From NCBI GenBank assembly GCA_021234155.1, contig JAJEKV010000064.1, positions 3,100,001-3,164,000 of the forward strand: 64,000 bases of DNA, in the 5' to 3' direction. This document shows, one piece after another, positions 55,175-64,000 of this stretch (position 1 is the stretch's first letter; each line of letters starts with the position of its first letter). The translations under genes were made by a program, and so were the position numbers. The notes under the pieces are model-generated. The model was not told the DNA's origin and searched no databases. It worked only from the letters and a program-made list of their open reading frames with translations. The DNA is from Isoetes taiwanensis. Lineage: Eukaryota; Streptophyta; Lycopodiopsida; Isoetales; Isoetaceae.

Positions 55175-57865
55175 ATCAAACCAAACTCAACTTGATATCG
55201 AAAACTATTCGACCTTCCACCCAATGCACTCCTTAGCTAGTGTGCTAGTCTAGACATAGCATGTACCTGGCAATCCGACACATGTGTCCTGGGGTAACTC
55301 CATCCTTCTGGATGCAACTGCACAATCGAACCATCATTCCGCGTTCCTCAGATGTCCAAATGGACGATGTCTAGCTTACTACGAGCCATCACGACGGGGC
55401 AAGTTCGAAATCGGTGCCCAATGAGGGTTTTTTTGTTCTCTCTCTTGGGCTCTCTCTTCGGACCTTCGATAAAACCTTGCATGCAAGCTCTTGACCACTT
55501 CTGAGGCAGGAAAGCCTGCCAAAACCTAAACCCTACAAATTAAGTAGGGTTTAGGTGTCAGGGCACCAAAACCGCACCATCTCCTAATCCCACCATCCAA
55601 ATGGTAGCTCATGTCCCATGAAACGTCTCCAAAAAGAAAAAATGGGCATCCATTGCACGGATGTGCTAACCCCCAAATTTTCCCCTTTCTCGACGTAAGG
55701 GCACGACGGGAAATGGCGTGTTCCCATAGTTAAGCCTCTCTAGCAAGCTTGAAATGCAATTTTGACTTCACGGATAAGTCCAGAGAATCCATTTTACTTT
55801 AGGGACCAATTATTATGACCATATATAACCAAATTGGGCTTTATATGGGAAACTATTCGACCTTCCACCCAATGCACTCCTGGGCTAGCGTGCTAGTCTA
55901 GACATAGCATGTATCCAAACGTTTGATCAATCGTCTGCCACTCAAACATGTGTCCGGGTAATTTCGCCTTTCAGATGCAATGCAGACGGTCGAACCGCCG
56001 TTAGTGCTTCTCTTGCATGCCCGGCCAGACGATGTCTAGCTTGTTACGAAGTCATCGCTAAGGGGCAAGTTTGAAACTAGTGCCCAAGGAGGGTTTTTTT
56101 GTTCTCTCTCTTGGGCTCTCTCTTCGGACCCTCGAGAAAACCTTGCACGCAAGCTCTTGCCCACTTCTGAGGCAGGGAAGGTTGCAAAAACCTAAACCCT
56201 ACAGATTTAGTAGGGTTTAGGTGTCAGAGCATCAAAACCGCATCATCTCCTAATTCCACCATTCAAATGGTAGCTCATATCCTATGAAACTTCTCTAGAA
56301 AGAAAAAATGGACATCCACTGCACGCATGTGCTAACCCCCAAATTTCCCCCTTTCTGATGTAGGGGCACGACGGGAAAATGGTGTGTTCTCACAGTTAAG
56401 CCTCTCTAGCGAGCTGAAATGCAATTTTGACTTCGCACATGAGTCCAGAGCATTCCTTTTACTCTAAGAAGGAATTATTATGACCATCTATAGGCACTCC
56501 TTGGCTAGCGTGCTAGTATAGACATAGCATGTATCCGAATGTTTGATCAATTGTCTGCCCCTCAAACATGTGTTCTGGGGTAACTCTGGTCTTTTGGATG
56601 CAACTGCATAGTCAAACCGTCGCTCCGTGCTTGCATGTCCAGTCGCACGATGTCTAGGTTGTTGAAGCCATCACGAAAGGGCAAGTTCGAAATCGGTGCC
56701 CAAAGAGGGTTTTCTTGTTCTCTCTCTTGGGCTCTCTCTTCAGACCTTCGATAAAACCCTGAACGCAAGCTCTTGACCACTTCCGAGGCAGGAAAGCCTG
56801 CCAAAACCTAAACCCTATAAATTTAGTAGGGTTTAGATGTCAGGGCACCAAAACCGCACCATATCCTAATCCCACCATTCAAATGGTAGCTCATGTCCCA
56901 TGAAACGTCTCCAAAAAGAAAAAAATGGACATCCACTGCACGAGTGTGCTAACCCCCAAATTTCCCCCCTTCTGACGTAAGGGCACGAGGGGAAAATGGC
57001 GTGTTCCCACAGTTAAACCTCTCTAGCAAGCTGGAAATGCAATTTTGACTTCACGCATGAGTGTAGAGAATCCATTTTACTTTAGGAATCAATTATTATG
57101 ACCATCTATAACCAAACTCGGCTTGATATGGGAAATTATTCGACCTTTCATCCAATGCACTCCTTGGCTAGCGTGCTAGTCTAGACATAGCATGTATCTG
57201 AACTTTTGATCAATCATCTGCCCCTCAAACATGTGTCCTGGGGTAACTCTGGCCTTCTGGATGCAAGTACACAGTCGAACCGCCGTTCTGTGCCTTCCTT
57301 CCATGCCCAATCGCACGATGTCTAGCTTGTTACGAGCCATCGCGAGGGGGCAAGTTTGAAACTAGTGCCCAACGAGGGTTTTTTTGTTCTCTCTCCTGGG
57401 CTCTCTCTTCGGACCCTCGAGAAAACCCTGCACGCAAGTTCTTGACCACTTAGGGCTGGAGGAGGCTGCCAAAACCTAAACCCTACAGATTTAGTAGGGT
57501 TTGTGAGGGCATCAAAACCGCGTCATCTCCTAATCCCACCATTCAAATGGTAGCTCATATCCTATGAAATGTCTCTAAAAAGAAAAGATGGACATCCACT
57601 GCACGGGTGTGCTAACCCCCAAATTTCCCCCCTTCTGACATAAGGGCACGACGGGAAAATGACGTGTTCCCACAGTTAAACCTCTCTAGCAAGCTCGAAA
57701 TGCAATTTTGACTTCACACATGAGTCCAGAGCATCCATTTTACTTTAGGAACCAATTGTTATGACCATCTATAACCAAACTCGGCTTGATATGGGAAATT
57801 ATTCGACCTTTCATCCAACGCACTCCTTGGCTAACGTGCTAGTCTAGACATAGCATGTATCTGAT
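55175..57865. repeat. Tandem array of four 620-665-bp units with telomere-like hairpins
   Basis: The marker GCACTCCTTGGCTAGCGTGC (with variants) occurs near 55226, 55874, 56493, 57157 and 57821, giving four units and a partial fifth. Each unit contains a stem CCTAAACCCTA/TAGGGTTTAGG around a short loop (near 55531, 56191, 56805 and 57474; the last has lost part of its right arm). Each also has TTGTTCTCTCTC followed by GGGCTCTCTCTTC, and CCCCCAAATTT. Unit sequences differ by roughly 5-15 percent by eye. The array lies within the DNA transposon. Confidence 0.9.
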
Positions 57866-58330
57866 TACAACGGGCAATTGTGAATTGAAAGCAATGAGTT
57901 GCATTTATGGACTTTGTGTCATTCAAATGTGAATTGAAAGTAGTGAATTGCATTTATAGACTTTGTGTCATTCATTTGTGCTTTTCAGCAGGCAATTATA
58001 GCCTACCCACGCCATACCTCCACCCTCACCAAAATCCGAGATGCTATAACGATTTTCAGTTTTAAAAATTGAAGGCATTCTAAGGACACCAAGTCCAAAT
58101 AAAAAATTAACAAATCTTACCTTGTTAAAGCATACTGGTGTGCTTGTTGCTAGTTTTTTTTCATCTTTTTTCTAAGTCTATACAATATTATTTGCATGGC
58201 GTTCGAATGTTTATTATCTCTCGCTTTTGGAACTTGTAGGCTACAAATGTCGTGCATTTGGCTTTATAGTGGCCGTGAGCATCGAGATGACCATAAGATC
58301 CTGAATCTTTAAATGTTGTATATGGGAAAA
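57866..58330. other. Element interior without a gene (middle)
   Basis: A short direct repeat, GTGAATTGAAAG..GCATTTATGGACTTTGTG, lies at 57888-57980. There is no coding region. Confidence 0.6.
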
Positions 58331-58450
58331 TACGTTAGGGATAATCGATGCAGGCAGGGCCCTTATGCAGGGTAAGGGCATGACGAGTCCGGCAGGGGAT
58401 GCCCGAGCCCTACGTAAGGGCCTGCCTGCACCGATTACTCAACGTAATGT
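58331..58450. repeat. GC-rich foldback element, copy 3
   Basis: Left arm TACGTTAGGGATAATCGATG through GCAGGCAGGGCCCTTATGC and right arm its imperfect complement ending CGATTACTCAACGTA. It shares its CAGG-CCCTTAC core with the foldbacks at 19.13 and 21.60 kb. It is nested inside the DNA transposon. Confidence 0.7.
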
Positions 58451-60269
58451 TTGGGGTAGACATTTTAGAGAGAATAGAGAGTATATTTGAAATAGAAATC
58501 CAAAAACGGATTTTTTTTTTTGTTGGCATTAGAAATTGGGCGTTACTTTTTTTGGCATCTTTTTCTTCCCGCCCATTTTGAGGCCCGTCTTTCTTGCGGA
58601 CTATTTCGTCTCCTGCAGGGTAATTCCTCTGCGCCTGTGCCATAGGAGATTATTTTGGATGCTCCATTTGGAGTTTTTAGGGCCACTTGCTTTCGAAACA
58701 GGCATGACAAGAGCTTTGCCGCATTGCCTGTACAGTCTTGCATATCTCTGTTTACAGGCTTGGTTTGTCTGTTTTGTATGAATGTGGTTTTTATACTTTA
58801 CGTCTATGTCAGTGTGGCCTCTGCAGAGCAAGACCAGCAACGCAATGGCATCTATGGGGATCATCTTAGGTCTCCGGCTAGGCGAAGGAAGAGCAATATG
58901 TGCTTGAAGTAGAAGGCCGCAGTTAGAGCAATGGATGGCAAGCTCTTTAGGAAGCCATCGCCATATTGGGATGAAGAAAGCTCTAAATTTCAACAAAGTC
59001 AGATCTACATCTGAGACATTTCACTCCCTAACAAAGGGTAAAAGCGATTTAGTAGGTTGGACTGAAGTAAAATTGAGTAACACCTCCTTGAATATTGCTC
59101 GAGAATGCTGAGATTCGACAGTCCCGAGGTCATGTGGGATGTAGTCTATATGGGAGGAACATAACAAAAGAGTTATCGATTCCCTCACACATGATGGGCT
59201 TTTATCTTTATTAATCGGCAGATTTACTTGAAGTGAATTCATCATTACCTTTGCAGAAGAATCCTTCAAGCAGGTTAGAATTTTCTTTCTTGAAATCCAT
59301 AACTTCGTACACTGCTGCATGTTTTATGCTATTGTTCATTTGCCTTCTCAAGCAAGATATTTGCTCATAGCTATATTGTTTGTTGTGCTCATTTGGATTG
59401 TTGCTTGTAGGATGTAAAAGCGGATGCCAAAATTCTATATAATGTATTCTTTTCTCGTAAATTTGAAATGTTGCGCCATTTTGAGGTGTACAGGACTTGA
59501 TTGTTTGTGGAGTCTTATTGTCCATGTACTTGTATTTTCTTGCATGGCTACTCTTCTATTGTCTTTGGTGTGTTGCCACAAGCAAGGTCATCCTCATCTA
59601 AAGTTTTTATTAGTAATTTTTAATTTGAGCCCCGCCTTGTCATTATGCACGGGGATGAGATTCAAGATACATTGCATGGCCCTTGCCACATAGTTTTCAA
59701 ATAGCAATCTTGGAGGAGGTCCTTCCAATAATCTAGCTTCATCCAAATTTTCTTCTTCAGTGAAGACATATAAAGTTCAGTAGGATGCCACTCTTAAGTG
59801 CATGCCTAAAAAAATATAAAATTGTGCACATGAAAAGGTTTTGGTAAGTATAAAGTCGGGGATAGCAAATGAGCACATACTAGCATTTTGTAAAAATTTC
59901 AATAGTGAACATGAGAATGTTTGTCTAAAATTTCCAAGCTAAATGGGCAAGGACTCACAAGCATTTCGCAATACTACCTTTGAAGCTAAAGGTGGCAAAT
60001 ATTCAAAGAGGGATGGAAGACACATCAAAATTTGGTCGTTGTATTGTTCAATGTTTTCAATGTTCTCGAAACAATTATAGATCTTCAAAAATTATTGTAA
60101 TGAGTATATAACATATATAAATGTGTAAACATCTTTATTTCTCCCTCATTTGTAAATCTGAACAATTATCTCTTACTATTATGTGCTAGTTTTTACTTTA
60201 TAATAAAAAAAGAATGGCACACATCACACACAATCGCAGATATGCTTTTAGAACAAGGTTTTTCCAAAA
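58451..60269. other. Element interior, unassigned (possible captured DNA)
   Basis: Less AT-rich than the rest of the element up to about 59.0 kb, with overlapping short frames on both strands at 58.5-59.0 and 59.2-59.7 kb. None shows a domain I can name. It could be captured host sequence, which CACTA elements often carry, but nothing here proves it. Confidence 0.35.
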
Positions 60270-61150
60270 AAATCAACAATAGTAAAATTTTGGTAAACCA
60301 TGCATGCCTTTAGAACCATGAGCATTTATCTCTGTAACTTGTCATTAGTTTTTAACATAATTTGGATTACAAAATAGATAATGGTTTAGTGACACAATTT
60401 TCTTCAAAACGCCGATGGTTTATAAAATAAACAAACTTTGGTTTTTTGAACAATCTAGTGTTGGTTCCACGTAATCTAGAGGCATACACGTAATCTATTT
60501 CAATGTATATCCCAGTAAATGGACTTCTTATTAAACTAATATAAAGTATACCCCATAGAACATCGATTGGTCTTCGCTTCCAATACAAGACGTCTTAAAG
60601 GTGCAAAGCTATACTATTTTGATGGAAAACATGTTAATTATTTTTTGTAATAGAGTTGAACCCTTTAATCCATAAGGCAACAATGACCCATATGACACTA
60701 CATTGATGATTTTATAAGGCAACCACCATGAGTTTTAGAAATTCTTAAAGCTAAATCCCACTAATGGTTTACAAATAGAACATATCTTAGTTTTCTAACT
60801 AAGTTATTATCAATTATTAACTCAAAACATAATTGGCTTATCTCCAACACAAAATACTTTGAAGATGCAAAGTCATTACTATTTTGAGACTATTTTGAGA
60901 GATAAACTCTTACTTATTTTAACGAGAAAACTTAAAGCATTTATTCTATGCAATATCAATGGCTCATGGGGCAAGATATCCATGAGTTGATTGGAATACC
61001 ACTCCAAGTTGTCTGATTCTTTAAAGCAAAAGACACTAGTGGTTTACAACTTATATACTATTACTTGGACCACATGTCACATAGAAATAAACCAATAAAG
61101 TTCACCACCACAAAGGACCATAGTGGTAAACTGTACCAACAAGCCATGCT
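60270..61150. repeat. Right subterminal repeats
   Basis: Words such as AATGGTTTA, AGTGGTTTACAAC, ACTAATGGTTTACAAATAG and CATAGTGGTAAAC recur, matching the type seen at the left end. Confidence 0.65.
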
Positions 61151-61319
61151 AAGAAAATATAGGTGCTTACTAGGTAGATATACCATATTGAAAAACCTTA
61201 AACAAGAACCTCATTGTTTAACTCCATCTAGTTATTCAACATATTAACCCACAAAGTAATATTAGTTTATCTTAACAGTATAACACAAAGAACAACATAA
61301 AAAACTAATAGCATTTTTA

Positions 61320-61335
61320 TTTTGGGGGCCTTGTG
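61320..61335. repeat. Right terminal inverted repeat
   Basis: TTTTGGGGGCCTTGTG, perfect complement of the left end. Confidence 0.92.
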
Positions 61336-61338
61336 ATA
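61336..61338. repeat. Target-site duplication, right (ATA)
   Basis: ATA immediately after the right CTTGTG terminus, matching 53576-53578. Confidence 0.85.
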
Positions 61339-62790
61339 CAAACATGCCCTTCTTCAAATCCTTGAAAGGATTGAATTCTGGTACAGGCTTATCCTTCAAT
61401 GGACCAACATAAGCAGGAGTGATGGTTGCAATTGGCTCCACCACAGCCACCACATCAGGTACATCAAGTCTATCCTGCCTAGTGCGCGGCCAAAAGTCCT
61501 CGTAAGGACCTTCCACGCTGGTGATGTTACCCAGATGCTCCAATAGTCCCATCCAATATTCAATTGTCGTAGTAGAAATTGTCTTTGTATATTTGGCCAT
61601 CTCTCGGTGTGCCTTTCTTGTTTCGTCGAGCATGCGACCCAATGGAGGATATGCTTATGGATCTTGTTTGGAGCTGACCAATGTCTTTTCACCGAGAGCT
61701 CTTAGGTGCTAGCATCTTCGGATTTCCGGATGGCATTAGGGTTTTCCATCCTCTCCTTCTTTCCACATTCTTATCCCACCGGCGGGTAGCCAATCCCCTA
61801 ACGTAGGGCCGAGCCTTTATGGTACATGACGGGCCAGTCACCATTCATAGCAAACATAAAGGTCGAGAGGCTCGGTGTGACCTGTCAATCTATCTTCCCC
61901 ATCGGGGATATACCCTTCTATGAAACCCTTCCAATCTGGAACCTTATGAACAAGATATGGCACTGGCTTGTTGAGATTGCACGTATGAAACTCATACAAC
62001 AACTCGGGCATGGTTAGCACTTCAACTTCCTCAAGGTAGATGAAAAATTACCAAACATAGCATCTATATCATCATGTGTATGGCCCGGCATCATAAAACC
62101 TAACTCAATCTCCTCGAAAACACCCAGATATACAAGGTATGAAAGATATGAGAATACATACCTATTTTTTTGTTTTGTCGGGATGCATTGTCTAGTTGCA
62201 ACATCAATTTGCGAGGGAGGCGCTTCAATGAGGGTCCCTCGGGTTGAGGGATGGCAACGGGGATGCTCTTCCTGCGGCGACAACTTGGATGCTAGCGGTG
62301 GTGTCACGTAAGGCCCTTGCCCAATCGTGGATGAAGGATCGATCGCGTGCAAGATGGCCTCCCCGCAAACTCATTAGACGGCTCCAACCTTTTGAGAATA
62401 CTATTCAAGGAACCTCGTGGAAGTTGGAGTCGTCGACCACGGATCCAAAGCAAAATTTCCATAGCACCCTCTCCCATGGCCGTGGGTAAATGCACACCGC
62501 CAACGAAGTCTTTAGCTTATCTAGTCTCCAAAGAGACTTCCGCGAATCGAACAACTTTGGAATCATAGTCTTTGCACGATCCATTTTGTCGTGAATGATA
62601 CATACATAGTCTCGAGGATGCACGTGGGATACTTGATCTCCATGACCAAGATCGGGTGCGACATGATTCTTTGCTCTAGTCGATGTGCCCTTCTCGATCA
62701 TGCAATATTCTCCTTTCAGCCTCATCCTTAGTCTTCAACAGCTTCGTGCGGATAACCTCGCAAGTGTCACACTTGGAGAATAAGCACAAT
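61336..62790 (-). pseudogene. DUF7869-type gene, copy B, N-terminal and core part
   Basis: Minus strand, reading down from about 62790: FSKCDTCEVIRTKLLKTKDE, YVCIIHDKMDRAKTMIPKLF, KNRYVFSYLSYLVYLGVFEE, ELGFMMPGHTHDDIDAMFGN, MPELLYEFHTCNLNKPV, GFIEGYIPDGEDRLTGHTEP, then the last exon EYWMGLLEHLGNITSVEGPY and FNPFKDLKKGMFV, where the transposon interrupts it. The order and motifs match copy A. Some frame changes between blocks may be introns; others may be damage. Catalytic function is not established for this family. The QxDN motif of copy A is not visible here because sequence before KNRYVF has changed. Confidence 0.8.
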
Positions 62791-63340
62791 TTCATTAAAA
62801 TGAGAAATTTCGTGATTCCAATTAGGGATGAAAATCCTTTTAATCCATTTTATGACCATTTTTGAGCAATTATGGCAATTTAGCAAAAAAAAAAATGCAT
62901 CTAAAGTGCCATTTATTGAAGCCATTAATATCGAGAGGGGGAAAAACAACAAAAAAAAAAAAAAACCGCAACTTAAAATTAGCAAGTTTTACCTATTTTA
63001 CGGGGAAGAAGGGCATCATTAACTTCGAAATTGACAAATTTACACATCAAGAAAATTTGTTTATGAAGCTAAAATCAGAAATTTGTTCTTTGAATTGAAT
63101 CACCGCCATTAGTAGGATCATGCTTTTCTTTGCCAACATTCACTAAGAATGTCAAATCCTTCCCCACTAAATCAAAGTTGTAAGCCGCATTTTGAATCTC
63201 ATCGTGACTAAAATCTTCAGTGGTACCAAGCTGGACGAAGGTGACTCCACATCAAATCTCCCGGCATACGAACGCGTGCATTTGCTATAGCAGACCAAAT
63301 GCATGCTGGTGAATGCATCCTCAACATATTTTTTTTGCAT
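62791..63340 (-). other. Flank with a possible exon
   Basis: On the minus strand about 63085-63235 reads VTFVQLGTTEDFSHDEIQNA, AYNFDLVGKDLTFLV and KEKHDPTNGGD without a stop. It looks coding and may be an upstream exon of copy B or of another gene, but it has no match in copy A. The rest is A-rich (runs near 62886 and 62950). Confidence 0.3.
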
Positions 63341-63830
63341 GCTAGTGAATGCAAATGGCGCCATGGCGCCATTTGCATCCTCAGCATGTTTGGAAATGGC
63401 ACCTTGAGGATGCAACATGGTGCCATTTACACCCCCAGCACCCAAAAAAATTCCCCCCCCCAAAAAAGGGTGTTGGGGTGCAAATGGCGCCGCCATTTGC
63501 ACCCGCAAAAAAAAAAAATCCAATTTTTTTTTTTTTTTTTTTTTTGGGAATTTTTTTTTTTGGTTTTTTCTTGGGTGCAAATGGGCCATGGCCATTTGCA
63601 CCCCTCAAGGTGCCATTTCCAAACATGATGAGGCATCCACAGCATGCATTTGATATAACATCTGGATCAAATGCATGGTGGTGAATGCAAATGGCGCCAT
63701 GGCGCCATTTGCATCCTCAAGGTGCCATTTCCAAACATGATGAGGCATCCACAGCATGCATTTGATATAACATCTGGATCAAATGCATGGTGGTGAATGC
63801 AAATGGCGCCATGGCGCCCTTTGCATTCCT
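63341..63830. repeat. Palindromic satellite with ATGCAAATGGCGCC arms
   Basis: Perfect 30-bp palindromes with arm ATGCAAATGGCGCCA lie at 63349-63378 and 63685-63714, with a near-perfect one at 63796-63825. The last two are part of a 112-bp direct tandem repeat (from 63611 and 63723) that also contains GTGCCATTTCCAAACATGAT and GATATAACATCTGGATCAAA. Between 63430 and 63600 lie C, A and T runs and further near-palindromes GGTGCAAATGG/CCATTTGCACC. No protein is encoded. Confidence 0.9.
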
Positions 63831-64000
63831 CAACATGCAATTAATAAAGCAAATCATGCTAAGGATGCATGCCATTTGCCTCCTCAATATGCATCAAGCA
63901 AACATATATTCAAGAAACTGGTGCTATTTGACTAGGAAAACTAAAAAATCAAGTAAAAGAATACCTACCTTTGTCTTGGAGACTTGCCTTCATGATTCTT
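63831..64000. other. Window end without a feature
   Basis: Sequence still rich in ATGCATGCCATTTGC-like words, a decaying edge of the satellite, then unstructured AT-rich DNA. Confidence 0.5.

Larger units (their letters stand above)
53579..61335. mobile_element. 7,757-bp CACTA-like non-autonomous DNA transposon
   Basis: The element has 16-bp perfect terminal inverted repeats beginning CACAAGG and a 3-bp duplication of ATA. Subterminal zones are rich in AGTGGTTT and ATGGTTTA words (53640-53880 at left, 60270-61150 at right). CAC termini, a 3-bp duplication and dense subterminal repeats are the marks of CACTA/EnSpm elements, although the fourth and fifth bases (AA instead of TA) differ from the canonical end. 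No transposase frame is present. The interior holds a tandem array (55.2-57.9 kb), a foldback (58.3 kb) and unassigned sequence. It lies inside the DUF7869-type gene copy B; removing it with one ATA restores a continuous reading frame at the junction. Confidence 0.88.

Noticed and set aside
53579-61335. Search for a transposase inside the CACTA-like element
   Set aside because: No frame longer than about 131 residues and no EnSpm transposase motif was seen, so the element is called non-autonomous.
63167-63684. Several 70-144-residue frames in the satellite region
   Set aside because: They translate palindromes and homopolymer runs and occur on both strands alike.
1-64000. CRISPR arrays, bacterial operons, rRNA and tRNA genes
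   Set aside because: The window is eukaryotic, with introns and plant mobile elements. No spaced identical repeats, rRNA or tRNA cloverleaf was recognised, though a tRNA could be missed without a covariance search.

Overview
This window is nuclear DNA of a land plant with a repeat-rich, gene-poor genome. The host genes are plant-type: a complete PPX/PP4 phosphatase with eight exons and GT-AG introns, a decayed ROP GTPase, and an exon with the SHAQKYF motif of DIVARICATA-like MYBs. The mobile elements are also plant-like: L1-type LINEs, an LTR element primed by initiator tRNA-Met, and a CACTA-like DNA element. Genes of the DUF7869 type and the sparse spacing suggest a seed-free plant such as a fern, lycophyte or bryophyte, but the sequence does not settle the species.

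Layout. 0.2-6.2 kb: a broken mobile-element gene of the DUF7869 type (copy A), a 230-bp tandem repeat and a 1.4-kb polypurine tract. 6.2-9.0 kb: little but one unknown ORF. 9.03-11.45 kb: a short LTR retrotransposon with no coding region. 11.8-13.9 kb: a possible exportin-like exon and a LINE ORF1 fragment. 16.2-17.1 kb: ROP GTPase pseudogene. 19.1-20.7 kb: foldback elements, a large compound palindrome and a predicted five-exon gene for a 142-residue membrane protein. 23.6-28.1 kb: a nearly full-length LINE on the minus strand. 29.4-34.4 kb: a decayed tandem array (about 1.5-kb units) of an unrecognised C2H2-finger gene family. 36.0-37.7 kb: a 5'-truncated LINE. 38.3-40.9 kb: PPX. 41.0-43.6 kb: a divergent multi-exon gene of unknown identity. 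50-53 kb: an unknown ORF and a MYB exon. 53.25-62.8 kb: a second DUF7869-type gene (copy B) cut in two by a 7,757-bp element with 16-bp terminal inverted repeats and a 3-bp target duplication. 63.3-63.8 kb: a palindromic satellite.

The PPX gene is the only clearly intact conserved gene. It shares a promoter region of about 113 bp with the divergent gene at 41.0 kb. Nothing in the window forms an operon or a pathway. The main interest is in the mobile elements and their nesting, and in two gene models that no single open reading frame reveals (19.94-20.67 kb and 41.04-43.63 kb). All exon models were made by eye from splice sites and reading phase.
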